This document shows positions 1-4,328 of a DNA stretch of 5,347 nt, piece after piece. The stretch spans positions 1 to 5,347 of the forward strand of contig DNVQ01000001.1 in NCBI GenBank assembly GCA_003507475.1, written 5' to 3'. A model generated the notes under the pieces. That model did no database searches. It was given only the letters and a program-made list of their open reading frames with translations, and had not been told where the DNA came from. This DNA comes from Candidatus Moraniibacteriota bacterium. Lineage in GTDB: Bacteria; Patescibacteriota; Minisyncoccia; Moranbacterales; UBA9337. The translations under genes were made by a program, and so were the position numbers. Each line of letters begins with the position of its first letter. The stretch's first letter is position 1.

Positions 1-1208
1 CCAGAAAATTCAGCTGGAGTGGTTATGGTTAATTCTTCAAACGGTTCCATCTTTTGACCATCCACTTCTTTGATAATTACGCGCGGTTGAGAAACTTGCA
101 CCTCAAATCCTTCGCGTCTCATGTTTTCCAGTAACACTGCCACGTGTAATTCCCCTCGGCCATACACCGTAAAATTATCTCCGGTAAAATCAACACGAAG
201 TCCCACATTAATTTCCAATTCTTTCTTGAGTCTTTCTCTGATTTGCTCTCGAGTTACGAATTCCCCTTCTTTTCCAGCAAATGGAGAACTATTTACCAAA
301 AACTCCAAAGCAATCGTCGGCTCATCTACTGTGATGGCTGGTAAGATTTCAGCATCTTCTTTGGCGCAAATTGTTTCTCCAATATCAATATTTTCTATTC
401 CGGCAATCATCACAATATCTCCCGCTACTGCTTCTTGCACTTCTTTTCGTTTAATTCCCTCAAAAGAAAACATTTTAATAATTTTTCCTTTTCGAATTTC
501 TTTATTATCAGCTTTAATAAAAACCGGTTCTAATTTTATCACTCCTTCAAAAATTCTCGCTACCGCTAGTCTTCCCAAGTAATCATCATAAGCCAAAGAA
601 AACGGTTGCAAGCGAAGCGGTACAGTCATATCGTTTTTAGCAGCTGGCACATGTTTTAAAATCATATCCAAAAGAGGAGTCATGCTATCAGATTCATCCT
701 CCGGTTTATTTTTGGCAATTCCTTGCTTTCCGATACTATAAACGATTGGAAATTCCAATTGCTCATCAGTTGCGCCAAGCTCCAAAAATAATTCAAAAAT
801 TTCATCTTCCACCTCTCCTAGTCGAGCAGCTGGTTTATCAATTTTATTTATCACCACCATTGGCTTGTGTCCAAGTTCCAACGATTTCTTTAATACAAAT
901 CTGGTTTGAGGCATTGGTCCTTCCTGAGCATCCACGACCAAAACCACGCTATCAATAGCACGTAACACTCGTTCCACCTCGCTTCCAAAATCGGCATGTC
1001 CGGGAGTATCCACTATATTAATTTTAGTGTCTTTATAAATGATTGAGGTGTTTTTGGCGTAAATCGTAATTCCTCTTTCCTTCTCAAGAGCATTGCTATC
1101 CATACTGTCATCTTGACCAGCTGCACCTGTTTGTTTCATTATCGCGTCAGTAATCGTAGTCTTTCCATGATCCACGTGAGCAATAATTGCGATATTTCGT
1201 ATATCCAT
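1..1208 (-). CDS. typA: Translational GTPase TypA/BipA, 3' end cut by window edge
   Basis: Ribosome-associated translation-factor GTPase of the EF-G/LepA superfamily; in other bacteria it aids 50S assembly and growth in cold or stress. The window shows 402 codons of a protein usually about 600 residues long. GTP-binding motifs are in order: P-loop AHVDHGKTT (residues 10-18), switch I RGIT (45-48), DTPGH (67-71) and NKID (121-124). The family-typical MDSNALEKERGITI segment spans 36-49. Domain II covers roughly 200-285, and the domain III signature YGRGELHVAVLLENMRREG lies at 349-367. The visible end, TTPAEFS, is where the EF-G C-terminal-like domain begins, so that domain and the TypA-specific C-terminal domain are outside the window. 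The ATG at 1208 gives the family's usual N-terminus, and an in-frame TAA lies five codons upstream. The Shine-Dalgarno is weak (AGAAAA). Its own promoter and structured leader precede it. The G5 region reads YSIG where E. coli, from memory, has YASA. Confidence 0.97.
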   Translation of the reverse strand, partial: MDIRNIAIIAHVDHGKTTITDAIMKQTGAAGQDDSMDSNALEKERGITIYAKNTSIIYKDTKINIVDTPGHADFGSEVERVLRAIDSVVLVVDAQEGPMPQTRFVLKKSLELGHKPMVVINKIDKPAARLGEVEDEIFELFLELGATDEQLEFPIVYSIGKQGIAKNKPEDESDSMTPLLDMILKHVPAAKNDMTVPLRLQPFSLAYDDYLGRLAVARIFEGVIKLEPVFIKADNKEIRKGKIIKMFSFEGIKRKEVQEAVAGDIVMIAGIENIDIGETICAKEDAEILPAITVDEPTIALEFLVNSSPFAGKEGEFVTREQIRERLKKELEINVGLRVDFTGDNFTVYGRGELHVAVLLENMRREGFEVQVSQPRVIIKEVDGQKMEPFEELTITTPAEFS

Positions 1209-1226
1209 AATATTTTCTGTTTAAAA

Positions 1227-1248
1227 ATGAAGCTGAAATTAACTTCAT
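1227..1248 (-). promoter_or_regulatory. Hairpin in typA leader followed by U5
   Basis: In the minus-strand transcript ATGAAG (1248-1243) pairs with CTTCAT (1232-1227), with a 10-nt loop. The 3' arm runs into U residues at 1227-1223, and an A-rich stretch upstream (1255-1252) could extend the stem. It ends about 18 nt before the typA ATG. It could be a weak attenuator or an initiation-region structure. The stem is short and AT-rich, so chance is possible. Confidence 0.35.
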
Positions 1249-1279
1249 CCATTTTAAATTTATACTTAATGCTAAAACT

Positions 1280-1328
1280 ACACTAAAAAAACAATATTCC
1301 ACGAGCATAACCCGTGGTCTTTTAGTGT
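1280..1328 (-). promoter_or_regulatory. Two-tier stem-loop in typA leader
   Basis: The outer arms ACACTAAAA (1280-1288) and TTTTAGTGT (1320-1328) are perfect 9-nt complements. Inside them CCACG (1299-1303) pairs with CGTGG (1313-1317); with one mismatch this extends to a 7-bp stem closed by a 5-nt loop. On the minus-strand RNA the inner stem is followed by AAUAUUG and then U7, so this could act as an attenuator-like element or a regulatory RNA switching between inner and outer pairing. The nested complementarity is seen directly; the regulatory role is inferred. I do not recognise a known riboswitch class. Confidence 0.5.
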
Positions 1329-1330
1329 TT

Positions 1331-1347
1331 GGATAAAAACTGTATCC
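1331..1347 (-). other. Small 5-bp hairpin near the 5' end of typA transcript
   Basis: GGATA (1331-1335) and TATCC (1343-1347) are complementary around a 7-nt loop. The element begins about 12 nt downstream of the predicted typA transcription start, so it would sit at the 5' end of the mRNA. A 5' hairpin could protect the transcript, but a 5-bp AT-rich stem is weak evidence. Confidence 0.25.
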
Positions 1348-1365
1348 TTCCTTAAAAGCCTAATT

Positions 1366-1393
1366 ATTATAGCAGATTAATGGGAAAAGTCAA
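1366..1393 (-). promoter_or_regulatory. Sigma70-type promoter for typA
   Basis: On the minus strand a -35 box TTGACT (1393-1388, five of six consensus bases) is separated by 16 bp from a perfect -10 box TATAAT (1371-1366). The start of transcription would fall near 1359, giving a leader of about 150 nt before the typA ATG. It lies just downstream of the terminator that closes the previous gene, which is what a separately transcribed typA requires. This is the clearest promoter in the window. Confidence 0.8.
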
Positions 1394-1404
1394 ACGATGT
1401 CCTC

Positions 1405-1435
1405 TACGAATTACGAACTTATACGAAATTACGAA
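1405..1435 (-). repeat. Four TTCGTA repeats upstream of the typA promoter
   Basis: The plus strand shows TACGAA starting at 1405, 1412, 1422 and 1430 (TTCGTA on the minus strand), with start-to-start spacings of 7, 10 and 8 bp. The array ends 12 bp upstream of the -35 box and abuts the terminator's U-tract. It could be a tandem binding site for a regulator of typA. Alternatively it is one arm of an intergenic repeat element, because a related array in the opposite orientation lies on the far side of the terminator (1499-1520). Confidence 0.6.
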
Positions 1436-1489
1436 AAAAAACTCCCCTCTCCCCATTGTAATCAAGGGGGAGAACTAAAGAGGGGGTTT
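1434..1489 (-). terminator. Intrinsic terminator after the ferritin-like gene
   Basis: On the minus strand a G/C-rich inverted repeat is followed directly by eight Ts (1441-1434). Two nested pairings are possible. An outer stem joins 1479-1485 with 1444-1450. An inner hairpin spans 1448-1473, with C4/G4 and CAA/TTG blocks around a 4-nt loop. Either gives a strong hairpin. It lies about 57 nt beyond the stop codon of the ferritin-like gene and upstream of the typA promoter. The doubled stem and the flanking repeats suggest it could belong to a dispersed intergenic element. Confidence 0.75.
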
Positions 1490-1497
1490 CTTACCAA

Positions 1498-1520
1498 TTC
1501 GTTAACTCGTTAATTCGTTA
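1498..1520 (-). repeat. Three TCGTTA repeats with an 8-bp period
   Basis: TCGTTA starts at 1499, 1507 and 1515 on the plus strand, each separated by two bases, within an alternating TTCGTTAA/CTCGTTAA pattern. In the minus-strand transcript this falls between the ferritin-like stop codon and the terminator hairpin. Its reverse complement (TTAACGA units) resembles the TACGAA units at 1405-1435, so the two arrays flank the terminator roughly as inverted repeats. No function is known to me. Confidence 0.5.
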
Positions 1521-1545
1521 ACTAAACAATAAATAATTAAAATTT

Positions 1546-2013
1546 TCAACATTCTGCTAATTTCTCCTCAATCCTCTCACTATGCTTTTCCGTTTCTTCT
1601 TTCAATAATTTCATCACTCTATCAAAATCATCGCTTATTCCGTAGAAAACTTCAAAAAACTTTTTTTCTATCATAGAATTTTCTACATCTTTGGCAAAAA
1701 CTAAAGCATCGAATAAAGTTAGCTCCATTTTGCTAAAATCTTCCAAAGCCTCTTTTGCATGTTCCGTACTACTTTTTATCAATGGCAGATTAAAGCGCTC
1801 GTCATCATTCAAAGAAATATCTCTTTTTTGAATGTTCATATTAAGAACTTCCAACCAATAAGCATGTTTATTTTCCTCTTCGGATAATTTTTTCCAAAAT
1901 TCTTTTTCAGTCGGAATTTTATCCGCAAACAATTGATACAAGTCTTTCAAAATTAACTCATAGCTTCTCATTAACTCCAAAACATCATCAGTATTATTTT
2001 TTATTTCACTCAT
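1546..2013 (-). CDS. Ferritin-like (rubrerythrin-type) diiron-family protein
   Basis: A 155-residue, mostly helical cytoplasmic protein with the metal-ligand spacing of the rubrerythrin branch of the ferritin-like superfamily. Candidate ligands are E19 in helix 1, E47xxH50 (within EEENKHAYWLE) in helix 2, E111 and possibly E116 in helix 3, and E140xxxH144 in helix 4. The ExxH then ExxxH pattern matches the four-helix-bundle domain of rubrerythrin, which binds two irons and reduces peroxide or oxidises Fe(II). There is no C-terminal rubredoxin domain: the protein ends in AEC with a lone cysteine, so an electron donor would have to be separate. No signal peptide or membrane segment is seen. The ATG at 2013 follows a weak AAGAAAA site and a hairpin, 40 nt after the peptidase stop. 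TGA is the stop. The exact role (peroxidase, iron storage or other) cannot be settled from sequence alone. Confidence 0.8.
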   Translation of the reverse strand: MSEIKNNTDDVLELMRSYELILKDLYQLFADKIPTEKEFWKKLSEEENKHAYWLEVLNMNIQKRDISLNDDERFNLPLIKSSTEHAKEALEDFSKMELTLFDALVFAKDVENSMIEKKFFEVFYGISDDFDRVMKLLKEETEKHSERIEEKLAEC

Positions 2014-2024
2014 ATTTTTTCTTG

Positions 2025-2063
2025 CCCCGTTAAATTGCGGTAATCCGCACTATTTAACTGGGG
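2025..2063 (-). other. Strong 16-bp hairpin spanning peptidase stop and ferritin-like leader
   Basis: The minus-strand RNA can pair in three blocks: CCCC/GGGG (2063-2060 with 2028-2025), GTTAAAT/ATTTAAC (2058-2052 with 2035-2029) and TGCGG/CCGCA (2049-2045 with 2040-2036). The bulges are one A and an AG, and the loop is ATTA. The peptidase stop codon (2056-2054) and its last two codons lie in the 5' arm. The 3' arm ends 11 nt before the next ATG. No U-tract follows in the coding direction, so it is probably not a terminator there; a U-rich stretch follows in the plus direction. A role in mRNA stability, coupling or intercistronic processing is inferred. Confidence 0.65.
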
Positions 2064-2710
2064 TTATTTTTTAATTTAAAAGCCGTTATATTTTTTGCTC
2101 TTTCGTTAGGATATGCCCAAGCCTTTTTGAAAATATCAAAAGAAACTGTTCTATTCTCAATACCTGGTAAACCTGGATCATTCAAGATAAAATTATTGTC
2201 ATCATATCCTTTAATTATCACGAAATGGCTGGCGTATCCTTGTTCGTCATCTAAAATTCTTGAATTCAAACTCACAACAACGACATATCCTTCATTTATT
2301 AAATTGAATATATCTTGTTTTTTAGGAATTATTTTTATGGTTTTTATATTTTCTAAAAAAACCTTACTTGATTTTCTTTCTTTTCCTATATCACTTTTTC
2401 TTATCTGAATTTCTGCTATTTCCTTTCCAAATTCTTCCATTAAATATTTCTCGCCTCTATCTATAAATTTATTGTAATCAAAAATTTCAATATTCACCAC
2501 TTCAAAACCATTTTTCTGCATCCAAATTAATGCTGCCATAGACCATGTCCAAAGTCCTTCTTTTTTTTCACTAATTGTATCAAGTTCTTCAAAAGAAAAA
2601 TCTCGACTTGGAATAAAGAATTTTAAAATCATTTTTAATGAAGCCTGAAAGCAATGAGTGTTATCAATAGTATTTTCGTAAAAAGGAATATTTTTTATAA
2701 CTTTATTCAT
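2054..2710 (-). CDS. C39-like papain-fold cysteine peptidase family protein
   Basis: A 218-residue protein resembling the peptidase C39-like (Peptidase_C39_2) group. The likely nucleophile is C20 in DNTHCFQASLKMIL at the start of a helix. The likely catalytic histidine is H162 in YASHFVIIKGYDDNNFILNDPG, with D178 in NDPG as the third residue. This Cys ... SHFVVIxGYD ... NDPG order is the family signature. The middle (about 70-135) is charged and has no motif I recognise. No signal peptide, transmembrane segment or ABC-transporter domain is seen, so it is unlikely to be a bacteriocin-processing exporter; a cytosolic peptidase, amidase or transglutaminase-like role is possible. The Gln that usually precedes the Cys for the oxyanion hole is not evident. 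C20 is the only cysteine. The ATG at 2710 lacks a clear Shine-Dalgarno. It starts 42 nt after the NIF3 stop and is followed by the ferritin-like gene. Confidence 0.75.
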   Translation of the reverse strand: MNKVIKNIPFYENTIDNTHCFQASLKMILKFFIPSRDFSFEELDTISEKKEGLWTWSMAALIWMQKNGFEVVNIEIFDYNKFIDRGEKYLMEEFGKEIAEIQIRKSDIGKERKSSKVFLENIKTIKIIPKKQDIFNLINEGYVVVVSLNSRILDDEQGYASHFVIIKGYDDNNFILNDPGLPGIENRTVSFDIFKKAWAYPNERAKNITAFKLKNNPS

Positions 2711-2752
2711 AAATCGTACGCATTACAAATATTGCAATACATTATTTTATAT

Positions 2753-3835
2753 TTATTTTTTCACTCTCGAAACTCTCGTTAGCCCTGAGCAAGTCATTAT
2801 TTTAATTCCTTTCTTTTCCAGTTCATCTAAAAATAAATTTACCCCAATGTTATCAGAGGAAATATGTCCAGCAATTACCACATTAATATGTGCTTTTTCG
2901 GCTGCCTCTCTGTGTTTTTCACTTTGATGCATAGCAATAATTGTTCCTACTCCGGCATTGGCCATTTTTTCATAAATTTCCGGACTGCCCTCCGTACCTC
3001 CTGTAATTTCAGTTACGGCAATTTTACCAGCTCTATTTTCTTTATTACCCGCAAATAAAGTCGGCCCTAAACCATATTTTTTAGCATCTTTGTATTCCGG
3101 TACGCCTTCTAATAATTCAATTATTTCACTCACGTATTCCGGTTTTTTCTTTTCAATTAAATTTTTCAAAAAAGTCGCCACCGCATTATCTGCGGGTGTA
3201 TGCACATTCATAAAATTCATTTTTAAATTTTGAGCCGCCATGGGAGATTTGAAATGATTGGCTGGATTTACACTTCTAGAAACTTCGCTAATTCTAATTT
3301 TCATCAAACTTTCTGCCACATTTATCGGCACTCCGTACATTGCCAAAACATCCGCCTGCAAATGCATCACGTCATCAAGATATGAGAGACCTTTGCCAAT
3401 TGGATGATGCGCAATTACCGCATCTACCCCCAATTCTTTGGCAATTAATAATTCTCCTGCATCAATATCTATTCCCACCATCACTTTTTTAATTTGATTC
3501 CCACTATCAAAATGGATAGTTGAATCCATATAAGGATTAGATAATTTTTCCTTATCAAAAGATTCCTTCTCTTCTTTGGTTAATTTAGAATATTGTTTAT
3601 TTTTTCTTTCCAATATTTTTTTCACTTCTTTTTCTCCACGCAAATCATTTTTGATCCCAAAATCAATGGCTAACCTGTAAATTTCTTGTAAATTCATATC
3701 TTTATTTTTAAAATTAATTAATGAATTTTTTCTGGCTTTTGACCAATCAATATAATCAACTGAATCATTTTTACTCCAGAATTCTTTTTCCTGTTTTTCA
3801 TTTTTAAACTTAGGAATTTTTTTAAAATTTTTCAT
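2753..3835 (-). CDS. NIF3/DUF34 dinuclear metal protein with antitoxin-like N-terminal extension
   Basis: Residues about 47-360 form a NIF3-like (DUF34, YbgI-type) protein. This family forms toroidal hexamers with a dimetal site, and its reaction is unsettled; the label GTP cyclohydrolase I type 2 is often applied without proof. Conserved points are GIDID (121-125), AHHPIGKG (142-149, H143/H144), VHTPADN (211-217, H212/D216), the TEITGGTEG region (275-283) and GHISSDN (323-329, H324/D328). Classical members have HxxxE at the last site, so D328 is a substitution. The stretch before the HH motif (47-115) is longer and more charged than in E. coli YbgI, and no domain is inserted in the middle. 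Residues 7-44 match CopG-family antitoxin N-termini. M47 (codon at 3697-3695) is where I would expect an unfused NIF3 to start, so the true start could be there. The frame is open from 3835, where AAGAAA precedes the ATG, and both starts have weak ribosome-binding sites. Confidence 0.9.
   Translation of the reverse strand: MKNFKKIPKFKNEKQEKEFWSKNDSVDYIDWSKARKNSLINFKNKDMNLQEIYRLAIDFGIKNDLRGEKEVKKILERKNKQYSKLTKEEKESFDKEKLSNPYMDSTIHFDSGNQIKKVMVGIDIDAGELLIAKELGVDAVIAHHPIGKGLSYLDDVMHLQADVLAMYGVPINVAESLMKIRISEVSRSVNPANHFKSPMAAQNLKMNFMNVHTPADNAVATFLKNLIEKKKPEYVSEIIELLEGVPEYKDAKKYGLGPTLFAGNKENRAGKIAVTEITGGTEGSPEIYEKMANAGVGTIIAMHQSEKHREAAEKAHINVVIAGHISSDNIGVNLFLDELEKKGIKIMTCSGLTRVSRVKK
3704..3817 (-). 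other. CopG/BrnA-type antitoxin N-terminal segment fused to NIF3
   Basis: Residues 7-44 of the NIF3 reading frame run IPKFKNEKQEKEFW, then NDSVDYIDWSKA, then a basic linker. This is the recognisable beginning of type II antitoxins of the CopG_antitoxin family (PF12441), which typically read IPKFKSE...EFWxxHDSTDYxDWSKA. The DNA-binding ribbon-helix-helix half that normally follows is missing; the frame passes directly into the NIF3 start MNLQEIYRLA. No BrnT-like toxin is present in the neighbouring sequence. It is either a relic of an antitoxin gene that fused in frame when its 3' half was lost, or a real N-terminal extension. The match is from memory of the family, not a search. Confidence 0.7.
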
Positions 3836-3862
3836 AAATTTTCTTGTTTTAATATTTTTGAC

Positions 3863-3888
3863 GGGGAAAGATATTTCTATCTTTCCCC
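3863..3888 (-). other. Perfect 11-bp hairpin with GAAA loop upstream of NIF3 gene
   Basis: GGGGAAAGATA (3863-3873) and TATCTTTCCCC (3878-3888) are perfect complements. In the minus-strand RNA the loop is GAAA, a GNRA tetraloop. It lies 24 nt past the stop of the 122-residue gene and 27 nt before the NIF3-frame ATG. No U-run follows in the coding direction (GTCAAAAATATT), so a classical terminator is doubtful. It may terminate weakly, protect the upstream mRNA 3' end, or mark a processing site. The structure is certain; its job is not. Confidence 0.65.
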
Positions 3889-3912
3889 CATTTAAATTTC
3901 ACAATTTTTATC

Positions 3913-4281
3913 CTAAGACTGGATTACTGCAGCCAAAATACCATTTCTTCGGTTTCCGATCCCAATCTTGCTGATGCAACCAATCTGCAAAGGACTTTTA
4001 CAAGATGGGATGTCACTGCTCAATATAGATTCTTTAATAGAAGAATTTTGATTGCCCACTAACGCAACAGTATTTATTACAGATTTTCTATCGTCTTCCC
4101 TCTCCCAACCCATGAATCTTTGTATCGAAGAAAAGAATCCTTGAAACAAATACGCATCCTGAAACATGGACACCTCCCATCCGAATAGTTTTGCCATTTT
4201 TCTTTCCTCATCCATAGCTGCACATACTTTAAGCCATTCCTTATCCGTAAAACTACTAACGGGAAATGTGTTTTCGAGCAT
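3913..4281 (-). CDS. Hypothetical protein, 122 residues, unrecognised
   Basis: I do not recognise this protein. The ATG at 4281 is chosen because AAAGGAG (4293-4287) lies 5 nt upstream, ideal spacing; a GTG at 4287 would overlap that site. The N-terminal half (1-65) is acidic/aromatic and probably helical, with KEWLKVCAAMDEERKMAKLFGWE (14-36, W16 and W35) and a hydrophobic/aromatic patch AYLFQGFFSSIQRFMGWE (43-60). The C-terminal half is Ser/Ile/Gly-rich and contains C94 and C102. It ends in TAG. There is no signal peptide or clear membrane helix. Lysine is about 7% against a much higher share in the adjacent NIF3 protein, and GC is about 38% by hand count, above NIF3 but similar to typA. It starts 32 nt after the glyS stop and is probably cotranscribed with it. 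A strong ribosome-binding site with a long open frame supports a real gene. Confidence 0.65.
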   Translation of the reverse strand: MLENTFPVSSFTDKEWLKVCAAMDEERKMAKLFGWEVSMFQDAYLFQGFFSSIQRFMGWEREDDRKSVINTVALVGNQNSSIKESILSSDIPSCKSPLQIGCISKIGIGNRRNGILAAVIQS

Positions 4282-4286
4282 ACTCA

Positions 4287-4293
4287 CTCCTTT
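4287..4293 (-). promoter_or_regulatory. Strong Shine-Dalgarno AAAGGAG
   Basis: The minus strand reads AAAGGAG, TGAGT, ATG, with the 5-nt spacer placing initiation at 4281 rather than at the in-frame GTG overlapping the site. It is the only near-consensus ribosome-binding site in the window; the other genes have A-rich leaders with at most AAGAAA-like motifs. Confidence 0.8.
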
Positions 4294-4308
4294 GTGAAAT
4301 TTATCTTT

Positions 4309-4328
4309 GAGAATTATTTTAAATTCTC
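4309..4328 (-). other. AT-rich 7-bp inverted repeat over the glyS stop codon
   Basis: GAGAATT (4309-4315) and AATTCTC (4322-4328) are perfect complements around a 6-nt loop, with the glyS TAA (4316-4314) at the loop edge. It is followed by AAAGATAAATTTC rather than a U-tract. It is weak thermodynamically, but it sits like the hairpins at 3863-3888 and 2025-2063. Confidence 0.35.

Noticed and set aside
121..582. Open plus-strand frame of 153 codons inside typA
   Set aside because: It is antisense to a clearly conserved GTPase reading frame, is Ser/Ile/Pro-rich in the way antisense frames are, and has no recognisable domain.
746..958. Open plus-strand frame of 70 codons inside typA
   Set aside because: It is antisense to conserved GTPase-domain sequence (the NKID and PMPQTRF regions) and has no ribosome-binding site or family signature.
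1151..1310. Short upstream frame starting at an ATG in the typA leader and overlapping typA out of frame
   Set aside because: The ATG lies inside the leader hairpin, no convincing ribosome-binding site precedes it, and the predicted peptide has no recognisable feature; its length is plausible by chance.
1280..1328. Reading the typA-leader hairpin as a plus-strand intrinsic terminator (stem followed by TCTTTT)
   Set aside because: No plus-strand gene ends nearby, so there is nothing for it to terminate; a role in the minus-strand typA leader fits better.
2127..2408. Open plus-strand frame of 93 codons inside the peptidase gene
   Set aside because: The minus frame carries the Cys, His and NDPG family motifs; the plus frame is a low-complexity shadow.
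2711..2752. Small palindromes CGTACG and ATTGCAAT in the gap before the peptidase gene, and a TATAAA-like box
   Set aside because: The palindromes are only 6-8 bp and no acceptable -35 partner was found, so I do not call a promoter or operator here.
2753..3835. Annotating the NIF3 protein as GTP cyclohydrolase I type 2
   Set aside because: That label spreads by automated transfer; the visible motifs support only NIF3/DUF34 family membership with a metal site, not that reaction.
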